DNA from: Candidatus Omnitrophota bacterium
GTDB lineage: Bacteria; Omnitrophota; Gorgyraeia; Gygaellales; Profunditerraquicolaceae
Reading direction: 5' to 3'
Assembly: GCA_028714055.1 (NCBI GenBank)
Contig: JAQTNB010000006.1
Span: 1 to 14,346 of the forward strand
DNA length: 14,346 nucleotides
Shown: positions 7,492 through 13,384 of the stretch, one piece after another
Layout of the letters: each line of letters starts with the position of its first letter
Numbering within the stretch: the first letter of the stretch is position 1
Position numbers and translations under genes: made by a program
The notes under the pieces: model-generated
The model's database searches: none
Told to the model about the DNA's origin: nothing
What the model saw: only the letters and a program-made list of their open reading frames with translations

Positions 7492-8598
7492 TCAATGCAT
7501 AAAGTTAGCCACCGCTGCCTGGCCGAGCGAAATTCCGGAATCGCCGCACGAGACCAGCCGGTGGGTAAATACGTCAAAACCCTGCGCGCGCAACCCCTGC
7601 ACGGCAAGGCCGCGCAAAACCGCGTTCTGAAAAACCCCTCCGGAAAGCACCACCCTTTTGCAATCCGCCTGCCGGCGCAGTATACGGCACACCTCAACCA
7701 GCGCTTCGGAAATACCGGCATGTACGGCATAGGCGATTGCCGGCTTTGGTTTTTTCCGGGCGACGTCTTGCGCCAGGCGCCTGAATAACGGCCGGGGGTC
7801 GATCTCAAACATACCCCCTGCCCGCTCTATGGCACACGGGTATGCGCGCGGTGCCTGCCTGCAGGAGGCTGCCGCTGACTCGAGAAGACAGGCGAGTTCC
7901 GCCTCCCTTGACACGGACGTCTTATCGAAAACCAGGCAGGAGGCGGCATCAAAAAACCTGCCCATACTGCTTGCCGCGGGCGCTGCAAATCCGCTGAGGT
8001 ACATTTTTTTAAAGACCGGCCAATCGCGGCGTATTTTTCTTACCGCCCGAAAATCACGCTTTAAAAAACCTTCTTTATACGTCGCGTAGAGCCATGCCGC
8101 CGCGGTTCTGTACGGCTGGCGCACCCCCATCTCCATACCCAGTAAGGGGATGGCCTTCAGGTGCGCCGCGCGCCTGAAACCCGCATAATCGCAGACGAGA
8201 AACTCCGCTCCCCAGAGCGATCCGTCGCTGCCCAGCCCTGTCCCGTCAAACGCAACACCGATGACCCTGCGGTTGGCAAGGCCGTTCTCGGCCATACATG
8301 AAGCGATGTGCGCGTGATGATGCTGGACTGCCGAAAGTTTCGCCTTGCGGCGCAGGGATACGGCAAACACGCTTGACTGATACCCGGGGTGAAGGTCAAA
8401 AGCCAGGGTCCGCGGCGTATCTTTTAATAAACGCATCGCGCATCTCTTAAAGGCGGAAAAATCCGCCGGGACGGATAATTCCGGATGCATGGCGCTGATG
8501 CGCGCGGTCTTTGCGGCCGCAAAACACAGGGTGTTTTTTCCCTGGGAGCCGAACGCAAGCACCGGGTATCGCATGGTAAACGGCAAAGATATCTGCAT
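7492..8598 (-). CDS. Stand-alone Kae1-like carbamoyltransferase half of HypF
   Basis: A 368-residue protein matching only the C-terminal Kae1-like domain of HypF, which transfers the carbamoyl group to HypE for cyanide ligand synthesis. Seen: PVLAFGSQGKNTLCFA (12-27, start of this domain in full HypF), the metal-binding H93-H94-H95-A-H97, DGTGLGSDGSLWGAE (118-132), SSMGRFFDAAS (210-220), LSGGVFQNAVL (318-328) and the terminal CGDSGISLGQAA. Full HypF is about 750 residues with acylphosphatase, two zinc fingers and YrdC domains in front. None of these is present here or in the upstream gene. The start at 8598 has AGAGG directly before it; ATG at 8574 or TTG at 8586 could be the true start. Position directly before hypC favours HypF over NodU-type carbamoyltransferases. 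The missing half must be encoded elsewhere or be dispensable. Confidence 0.88.
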   Translation of the reverse strand: MQISLPFTMRYPVLAFGSQGKNTLCFAAAKTARISAMHPELSVPADFSAFKRCAMRLLKDTPRTLAFDLHPGYQSSVFAVSLRRKAKLSAVQHHHAHIASCMAENGLANRRVIGVAFDGTGLGSDGSLWGAEFLVCDYAGFRRAAHLKAIPLLGMEMGVRQPYRTAAAWLYATYKEGFLKRDFRAVRKIRRDWPVFKKMYLSGFAAPAASSMGRFFDAASCLVFDKTSVSREAELACLLESAAASCRQAPRAYPCAIERAGGMFEIDPRPLFRRLAQDVARKKPKPAIAYAVHAGISEALVEVCRILRRQADCKRVVLSGGVFQNAVLRGLAVQGLRAQGFDVFTHRLVSCGDSGISLGQAAVANFMH

Positions 8599-8605
8599 CC
8601 TCTTT

Positions 8606-9436
8606 TTACTGCGCCCCCGTCATTTCAATCTGGAGTATATTATCGATGCGGAACGTACGCTCCCCGTTGCGTAATGCGCAATACCCGACCAAATACATCC
8701 TGTCCTTCTCCTGCCTGACCTCCCGGGGGGTGACTTCCCGCTCGGTCACTTCGGCACTGCACCCGGCAAGGTAGCGTATTTTAAGCTTGGCACCGAGCCC
8801 TATCGCCTCCTGGATCCGGGCGATCTTCTGCATCGTCAGGCCTTGTAACGCGCCGGATTCGATGCAAAAAATGCTTCGGAAGGCCGCGGGATCGGCGATA
8901 CCTTTATGCCCGGCGATATCGACCAACAGGTAAAAGACATCCCGTGTCAGCGCCACGTCCGAAAGCGCGCGGTGCTGCTGCTTCTGCGTAACTCCCAGGG
9001 TCTGGGCGACAAACCAAAGCGCATAGCGCGGAAGCCCGGGGCGGAGCCTGCGCGCCATCCTCAGCACATCGATGACGGCAATATCCTGCGGAAAGGGCCG
9101 GCCGAGGCGCGAAAGCTCATTCTCCAGGAACCCCATATCAAAGGGCGCGTTATAGGAACAAAGCGTGCTCCCGCGTATGAACTCAAGGAAACCGGGAAGC
9201 ACTGCCTCTATCCCCGGAGCGTCTTTGAGCATCTGCTCGCTGATACCGTTGACGGCATACGCCGCCTCGGAAACAGGCCTGCCGGGATTTACCAGGCTCT
9301 GGAATGCCGCCGTGACCTTTGCGTTTTGCAGACGCTCTGCAGCGATCTCGATGATCCGGTCACCCTGCGAAGGGTTCAGGCCGGTGGTCTCGGTATCAAA
9401 TATGGTAAAATCTTCTGCGGATATCTTACTGACCAT
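8606..9436 (-). CDS. DEDDh 3'-5' exonuclease fused to a WYL domain
   Basis: This protein has 276 residues from the ATG at 9436, which is preceded by AGGA and overlaps the DUF2156 gene by 11 bp. A longer frame to 9601 only adds sequence shadowing that gene. Residues about 9-172 are a DnaQ/epsilon-type exonuclease with all catalytic residues visible: D14 and E16 in FDTETTGL, D100 in NAPFDMGF, and H155 and D160 in QHRALSDVAL. Residues about 200-275 match a WYL domain: KIRYLAG (219-225), the basic EREVTPREVRQ stretch, YLVGYC (248-253) and the end signature RTFRIDNILQI. WYL domains usually bind nucleic-acid or nucleotide ligands and regulate attached domains. Here one may bind the substrate or control the nuclease. 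Substrate (DNA or RNA) is unknown. It ends 7 bp before the HypF-like gene. Confidence 0.9.
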   Translation of the reverse strand: MVSKISAEDFTIFDTETTGLNPSQGDRIIEIAAERLQNAKVTAAFQSLVNPGRPVSEAAYAVNGISEQMLKDAPGIEAVLPGFLEFIRGSTLCSYNAPFDMGFLENELSRLGRPFPQDIAVIDVLRMARRLRPGLPRYALWFVAQTLGVTQKQQHRALSDVALTRDVFYLLVDIAGHKGIADPAAFRSIFCIESGALQGLTMQKIARIQEAIGLGAKLKIRYLAGCSAEVTEREVTPREVRQEKDRMYLVGYCALRNGERTFRIDNILQIEMTGAQ

Positions 9437-10328
9437 GTTTCCTGGTAATATTGTAGGCGCTGACGAGCGCTGCCGGCCGGTAGGAAAGCTTGACCTCTTT
9501 GAGGTTCTCCAGCCCGGAATCATCCATGACGTTGATGTAACGGAAACCCCGCAATTCCTGGCAGAACCTGCGGAATATAAACTGCGCCAGGCCTTTGACA
9601 CCCAGGTCCGTCACTTCATAGAGGACGCAAAACGTATCCGTATTCAAAGCTGCCCCGACGGTAAACCCCTTGACCTCGCCTCCGATGACAATCACCCTGC
9701 CGGCGGCATCAAGCTTCCGGAAATCTTTTAACAACGCGGCGAGGCACAAGCCGCTGTCTTCCAGCATCCCCCGGTATACGGGGTCCCGGGAACGCTCCCA
9801 GCGCCGCTGCCGCCAAGACTCATAGAGCCCGAGGCAGGCCCGGCGAAAACGGCCGTTGTAAGGCAGGTATTCAAACTCGTAATGCCCGGTAAAATAATTG
9901 CATGAGGCGCGCTTTGATTTGAAAGGGTTGCCTTTAAGCCCGGCGAGGTCCTCCCGCAGGTAGACATAATCGCAGGATTTCTGATAACAGCGGTATCCCT
10001 GCCTGCGGTAAAAAACCGCGTCCTCCTCTGCGGCGTTCTCGATGCGCGAAAGGTCCCTGTTGGTATTATAGCGGTCCATGATCCGGAATACCTCCTCGGT
10101 AACCGCCGGATCCTGCTCTCCTCCCAGCGGAGGAAGGAATAAAAAACAGCCTGCCTTGTCTTTGAAGAATATGCACAGGGCGCCCCGTATAAGGCTCCAG
10201 CGTATCTCATAAAGGGCCTTGCAAGAGAATATGTTTTCAAACAGGTACGGCGAGAGGAGCCGGCGGCGCGCGCTCAAAAACGCATAGAATTTCTTTTTAT
10301 CGGCGGGCTTCAGCAGCCTCATGCGCAT
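9426..10328 (-). CDS. DUF2156 (GNAT-like, LPG-synthase C-terminal-like) protein
   Basis: This 300-residue protein resembles the DUF2156 family, whose double GNAT-like fold is shared with the aminoacyl-transferase domain of phosphatidylglycerol lysyltransferases. The recognisable parts are YVYLREDLAGLKGNPFKSKR (about 121-140; the family's 'Y...DL..L.GK.F..KR.....F' block), a helix with LYESW, and the C-terminal INVMDDSGLENLKEVKLSYRP block, which matches 'IN.EDDLG..GLR..K.SY.P'. The cytoplasmic reaction is unknown; aminoacyl or acyl transfer is possible. It starts 4 bp after the YkgJ-like gene. ATG at 10328 or 10322 both fit, the first with a weak AGG upstream. Its 3' end overlaps the exonuclease-WYL gene. 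A nearby tRNA-binding domain gene is suggestive for aminoacyl-tRNA use, but this is speculation. Confidence 0.8.
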   Translation of the reverse strand: MRMRLLKPADKKKFYAFLSARRRLLSPYLFENIFSCKALYEIRWSLIRGALCIFFKDKAGCFLFLPPLGGEQDPAVTEEVFRIMDRYNTNRDLSRIENAAEEDAVFYRRQGYRCYQKSCDYVYLREDLAGLKGNPFKSKRASCNYFTGHYEFEYLPYNGRFRRACLGLYESWRQRRWERSRDPVYRGMLEDSGLCLAALLKDFRKLDAAGRVIVIGGEVKGFTVGAALNTDTFCVLYEVTDLGVKGLAQFIFRRFCQELRGFRYINVMDDSGLENLKEVKLSYRPAALVSAYNITRKHGQ

Positions 10329-10332
10329 GGGC

Positions 10333-10824
10333 CTAAATTTTTAGCTGATGGAGATCCAGCACTCCGGGGTACGCCTGGATCAAATGGAGGTTTGTGCGTA
10401 ACGAGCCGATAAGCGGAGCCTGCATAAGCAATCCCGCGAGAGCGCGTGCGTACTCCCTGAGGGCGGCGTCATGGGCGTGCTCTTCTGCGTACGGGCACTG
10501 CGTGTCGAGCGCCAGATACACATCCTTGCCCGCGCGGTTAAGCAGAAAAGGATACAGCTGGCATTCGAAAGGCCGGAAGGCATAGATCTTACAGGCATTT
10601 TTTGCGCCCTCAAGGAACGGGCACAGGTAAAGTGCCTCTTGAGAAGCAGGGAGCAGCCGGACCCTCTTTTCCTTCGTTATCAGTAACGGAGGGATATTTT
10701 TGCGCACCAGCATCTCGACCTCTTCCGAGAGCAGTGCGGGAGACCAGCATGAATCGGGCTCGCCAAACCTGCAGCATCCGCGGCATGCCAGGCATACGCT
10801 TTCAGGAACAAGCTGCCGTATCAT
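10333..10824 (-). CDS. YkgJ-family cysteine-cluster protein
   Basis: A 163-residue small cytoplasmic protein with the zinc/iron-chelating (YkgJ) cysteine pattern: C11-x2-C14-x2-C17-C18 in CLACRGCCRF, then C68 in LCPFLEG, C78 in ACKIYAFRPFEC, C88, YPF and a late C110. The spacing and the text 'C.IY..RP..C..YPF' are diagnostic of the family, which probably binds a metal ion or Fe-S cluster. Its reaction is not known. The start ATG overlaps the stop of the tRNA-binding-domain gene by 4 bp (ATGA), so translation is coupled. The DUF2156 gene follows after 4 bp. The C-terminal 45 residues show no further motif. Confidence 0.9.
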   Translation of the reverse strand: MIRQLVPESVCLACRGCCRFGEPDSCWSPALLSEEVEMLVRKNIPPLLITKEKRVRLLPASQEALYLCPFLEGAKNACKIYAFRPFECQLYPFLLNRAGKDVYLALDTQCPYAEEHAHDAALREYARALAGLLMQAPLIGSLRTNLHLIQAYPGVLDLHQLKI

Positions 10825-11141
10825 TTGACCGTGCTTCCCAGTTGGATGGTTTTTTCCGGGCTGACGACCACGATACCGTTTGCGTCGGAGGCGGCCAAAA
10901 GCATGCCCTGGCTTTCCACCCCCCGTAAGACTGCCGGCTCTAGGTTGTCGACCACCACCACCAGTTTTCCCAGCAGTTCATCTTTTTGATAAGACCCCCT
11001 GATCCCGGCGACAAGCTGTTTGGTCTTTTCCCCAAGGTCCACGGTGACCACATAGAGCCGGTCTGCGTTCGGATGGTCCTCAACGGCCTTGATCTGGCCG
11101 ACCTTCAGTTCGAGCTTTCTGAAATCATCGATAGTGATCAT
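10821..11141 (-). CDS. Stand-alone tRNA-binding (EMAP/MetRS C-terminal-like) domain
   Basis: This 106-residue OB-fold protein equals the C-terminal dimerisation/tRNA-binding domain of methionyl-tRNA synthetase, Arc1p and CsaA. Visible signatures are DFRKLELKVGQIKAVEDHPN (residues 6-25), ADRLYVVTVDLGE, QLVAGI (42-47), VVVDNLEPAVLRGVESQGML and the terminal GSTVK. It could act as a separate MetRS beta subunit or as a general tRNA/RNA-binding chaperone; catalytic MetRS is not in the window. A strong Shine-Dalgarno (AAGGAGG, ending 4 bases before ATG) fixes the start. It is the first gene of the ten-gene minus-strand run and overlaps the YkgJ gene by 4 bp. A sigma70-like promoter sits about 20 bp upstream. 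Confidence 0.92.
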   Translation of the reverse strand: MITIDDFRKLELKVGQIKAVEDHPNADRLYVVTVDLGEKTKQLVAGIRGSYQKDELLGKLVVVVDNLEPAVLRGVESQGMLLAASDANGIVVVSPEKTIQLGSTVK

Positions 11142-11163
11142 GGTTCCTCCTTATGCATATTGT

Positions 11164-11192
11164 ATCTTAACACGCCGGGCCGCGGAAAACAA
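11164..11192 (-). promoter_or_regulatory. Candidate sigma70-type promoter of the ten-gene unit
   Basis: On the minus strand the -35 box TTGTTT (11192-11187) and the -10 box TAAGAT (11169-11164) are separated by 17 bp. Transcription would start some 15 bases before the ATG at 11141, leaving just room for the AAGGAGG ribosome-binding site. A perfect TATAAT (11229-11224) further upstream on the same strand, with only a poor -35, could be a second start. Assignment is by consensus only. Confidence 0.5.
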
Positions 11193-11262
11193 GCTGAAGC
11201 GAAAACCCCGCGAATGCGCAAATATTATAACAAAGGTGCCCGGCTCTTAAAATAAAAAGTCG

Positions 11263-11291
11263 TTGTCTCCCGACGGCTGCCATGGTATAAA
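11263..11291 (+). promoter_or_regulatory. Candidate sigma70-type promoter next to the Psd-like lipoprotein start
   Basis: TTGTCT (11263-11268) and TATAAA (11286-11291) have the ideal 17-bp spacing. The -10 box ends six bases before the ATG at 11298, so the predicted first transcribed base is at or next to the start codon. If used, the mRNA would be leaderless. The AAGG (11291-11294) close to the ATG could otherwise act as a weak ribosome-binding site for a longer transcript. Confidence 0.45.
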
Positions 11292-11297
11292 AGGCGT

Positions 11298-11912
11298 ATG
11301 CGCCTGAAAGCCGTTCTTATGATTGTACTCGTCCCCGGCATCCTTTGCGGCTGCCAGACGCTCTCCTCCCGGCCGCTGAGCATAACGGAACCCGACCGCT
11401 GCATCATCTCCCCTGCCGAAGGCGTGATCTCATCGATCGTTGAAATAAAAGCGGGGGATGTGCCGGAGATCAAGGATGCGGGGAAAACCGCACACCTCAA
11501 GGAACTGCAAGGCATGCTGACAGAGGACTCCCGGCTTGTCCTCATCTTTATGAACCCGCTTAATTACCATGGAGTACATTCCCCCCTCAACGGCACAGTC
11601 GCCTCTGTTTCGCATACTCCGGGCACATTCAAAAATCTGTATAAAAAGGGCGCCTACCTTGAGAACGAGCGTGCCTGCATCGTCATTGACGGGTCCGTGC
11701 GCGTCGCAATAATCCCGGTTGCCGGGTTTCTCTATCGCCGCATACGCCTGAATATTGCCTCCGGGAATGCCGTACCCCGGGGCGCATCCCTGGGCAGGAT
11801 CCTCTGGGGATCTGCCGTCGGGGTCGTCATCCCCTCTTCCTGCCCTCTGCGCATAAAAGAGGGCGACCGGGTCCGGGCAGGAAAAAGCATCATTGCGGAA
11901 TTAGCGCCGTAA
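11298..11912 (+). CDS. Lipoprotein with phosphatidylserine-decarboxylase-like domain
   Basis: This 204-residue protein starts with a short lipoprotein signal (MRLK, hydrophobic core, L-C-G-C19). The remainder follows phosphatidylserine decarboxylase (Psd) motif order: SPAEG (38-42, normally SPADG), FMNPLNYHGVHSPLNG (84-99, like the 'F.S..NVH..RSP..G' block with the histidine), ENER (122-125), VAGFLYRRI (141-149, like 'IAG..ARRI'), RGASLGRILWGSAVGVVIP (161-179) and EGDRVRAGKSIIAEL (188-202). G171-S172 is at the place where Psd cuts itself to form the pyruvoyl group. The autoprocessing aspartate is replaced by E41. Known Psd enzymes work on the cytoplasmic side of the membrane. A lipid-anchored version would face the periplasm and might bind or decarboxylate lipids, or only keep the fold. 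The gene stands alone and ends one base from the convergent MutY-like gene. Confidence 0.82.
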   Translation: MRLKAVLMIVLVPGILCGCQTLSSRPLSITEPDRCIISPAEGVISSIVEIKAGDVPEIKDAGKTAHLKELQGMLTEDSRLVLIFMNPLNYHGVHSPLNGTVASVSHTPGTFKNLYKKGAYLENERACIVIDGSVRVAIIPVAGFLYRRIRLNIASGNAVPRGASLGRILWGSAVGVVIPSSCPLRIKEGDRVRAGKSIIAELAP

Positions 11913-11913
11913 C

Positions 11914-12792
11914 CTAAGGGAGCGCAAGATGCGTTTTTTGCCTTCGCGCCAGGCCGTCTCGGCAAAGACCTGCGACAATACGCCGGAACCTTTCGGGAGC
12001 GCAGGCAAGCAGTATCCTGCATTCCCGTAATCCGATGGTGCCCCGCGCAAGCAGCAGCTTGACGATTCTGCCCCGCAGCTGCCTGTCGGAGCCTTCAAAA
12101 GGAAGCTGCCTTGCATAATGCCTGCTCCTGCGCGAAGGGTTTGCTTGGGTCTTTTTTAAAAAAACGCCGTAATCCATCAGCGCCCAATACCAGACGCGGG
12201 GATTACGGGTATCCAGGGTTTGTGCGATTAACGGAAGTATCCCGGCATCGTTGACGCGCTCCGAGGCAGAAAAAAAATGGTGCAGAAAAACGCTGCGGAT
12301 ATTGGTCTCGATAAACACCGCGGGCTTATTGAATGCGAATGCCGTCAGCGCCCCGGCAGTAGCGCGCCCGACCCCCGGAAGCCGCGCCAGCGATTCCGGC
12401 GAAGACGGAAGCTTTCCCGCCTGCTCCCTGACGACCTGCCGTGCCGCCTGCCGCAGCAATAAGGCCCTTCTGTTATATCCCAGCCCCTGCCATGCCCGTA
12501 AAACCCCGGAAGCGGATGCATAAGCTAAAGCCCGGAAACCCGGGAAGAGCGTGATAAAACTGCGGTATTTGCCGATGACCCGCTGCACCTGCGTCTGTTG
12601 AAGCATGATCTCGGAAACCAGGATTTTATAGGGGTCGCGGGTAGCGCGCCAGGGAAGACGGCGGCCGCACGTGCGGTAATGGGAATATACCTGCCGGCGG
12701 AAAGCGCGGATCGCTCCGGCGGAAAGCCGGCGATGAACGTCAGATTTTCCCGCGCAATTCCGAGAGGTAGACGATATGCTGTTTCTCCTCAT
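11914..12792 (-). CDS. MutY-like DNA glycosylase lacking the Fe-S cluster
   Basis: A 292-residue HhH-GPD protein with a MutY-type N-terminal half: LPWRATRDPYKILVSEIMLQ (the catalytic glutamate is in VSEIMLQQTQV, about residue 61), GLGYNRRA and the helix-hairpin-helix LPGVGRATAGAL (138-149). The usual catalytic aspartate region (LDGNVKRV in E. coli) reads FIETNIRSV, so the aspartate is glutamate (about residue 162). The four-cysteine Fe-S loop is absent; instead MDYGVFLKKT leads to a helical C-terminus. Similar Fe-S-less relatives are, to my recollection, common in small-genome candidate phyla. The role would be excision of adenine opposite 8-oxoguanine or a related mispair. The start is uncertain: ATG at 12792 overlaps the ferritin-like gene by 53 bp with no clear Shine-Dalgarno, TTG at 12807 is the alternative, and homology begins only near residue 25. 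Confidence 0.85.
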   Translation of the reverse strand: MRRNSISSTSRNCAGKSDVHRRLSAGAIRAFRRQVYSHYRTCGRRLPWRATRDPYKILVSEIMLQQTQVQRVIGKYRSFITLFPGFRALAYASASGVLRAWQGLGYNRRALLLRQAARQVVREQAGKLPSSPESLARLPGVGRATAGALTAFAFNKPAVFIETNIRSVFLHHFFSASERVNDAGILPLIAQTLDTRNPRVWYWALMDYGVFLKKTQANPSRRSRHYARQLPFEGSDRQLRGRIVKLLLARGTIGLRECRILLACAPERFRRIVAGLCRDGLARRQKTHLALP

Positions 12793-13210
12793 CGATGAGC
12801 TTATCAATAATGCCGCGGTGCGCTTGGGCGCAGTAATTTTTGAGCTCCGTAAAGAACAGGACGGCGTCTTTTTCGAAGGTTATCCCGTAACGGATCGCCT
12901 CCTCCGGAGAAGATACGTTTTTTTTGAAGCCGGCCGCCGAGACCTCCTGATAGAGGCGGTCGTCGACCAGGGATTGCATATACAGGCTCAATTCTCCGGG
13001 GTATGATTCGGCCGACTCCCCGTTGCCAAGGGTCTGGCGTATCTCGGTAAATTTCCTGATATGCATATCCTCCCAGTCTTTCAGCCGGATAAAGAGCTCG
13101 CGCAGCTCGGGCTGCGGAAAATGTTCCGCTGCCTGGGCGTAAAAATCCCTGCGCTTCTTTTCTTTTTCAATCCCGATATCTACGATCTCCGATATGTGCA
13201 GAATATCCAT
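12740..13210 (-). CDS. Ferritin-like (rubrerythrin-type) diiron protein
   Basis: A 156-residue four-helix-bundle protein with two E...ExxH half-sites: E17 in EKEKKRRDFY with E47-D-M-H50, and E113 in TFEKDAVLFF with E142-K-Q-H145. These are the diiron ligands of rubrerythrin/ferritin-like proteins, which handle iron and peroxide. The C-terminal rubredoxin-like domain of classical rubrerythrin is missing, as in many 'ferritin family' proteins of anaerobes. AAGGAGG five bases before ATG supports the start, and a strong promoter precedes it. The downstream MutY-like gene starts inside its 3' end, so peroxide defence and oxidative base repair may be co-expressed. Confidence 0.9.
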   Translation of the reverse strand: MDILHISEIVDIGIEKEKKRRDFYAQAAEHFPQPELRELFIRLKDWEDMHIRKFTEIRQTLGNGESAESYPGELSLYMQSLVDDRLYQEVSAAGFKKNVSSPEEAIRYGITFEKDAVLFFTELKNYCAQAHRGIIDKLIDEEKQHIVYLSELRGKI

Positions 13211-13228
13211 CGCTACCTCCTTGTGCGT

Positions 13229-13257
13229 ATTTTACCGCTCCCCCGTAAAGCGGTCAA
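13229..13257 (-). promoter_or_regulatory. Sigma70-type promoter of the ferritin-like gene with spacer palindrome
   Basis: On the minus strand TTGACC (13257-13252) and TAAAAT (13234-13229) are 17 bp apart, close to consensus, about 20 bp ahead of the ATG at 13210. The inverted repeat ACCGCT (13234-13239) / AGCGGT (13249-13254) spans the spacer and touches both boxes. It is a possible operator, though six-base arms can arise by chance. Confidence 0.65.
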
Positions 13258-13295
13258 GCAAATATGCCCGAAGGGCCCCGCGCGGTAATGGGCAG

Positions 13296-13324
13296 TTGCA
13301 TTGCAAAATAAAAGAAGCTATAAT
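13296..13324 (+). promoter_or_regulatory. Sigma70-type promoter of the glycosyltransferase gene
   Basis: TTGCAT (13296-13301), a 17-bp spacer and a perfect TATAAT (13319-13324) predict a transcript starting near 13331. This lies downstream of a possible TTG start at 13301, which rules that start out, and gives a leader of roughly 53 bases before the ATG at 13385. Confidence 0.65.
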
Positions 13325-13384
13325 GGCTTTATCCGGGCAAACTTATTGCCCGCCACATCATTCCCGCGAGGTCGCATCACGCAT

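Noticed and set aside
6691..7788. 365-residue open frame on the plus strand
   Set aside because: Antisense to hypD, hypC and the HypF-like gene, all of which have clear family motifs.
13301..13384. TTG start at 13301 for the glycosyltransferase
   Set aside because: The TATAAT promoter box at 13319-13324 lies inside this extension and the family homology begins after 13385.
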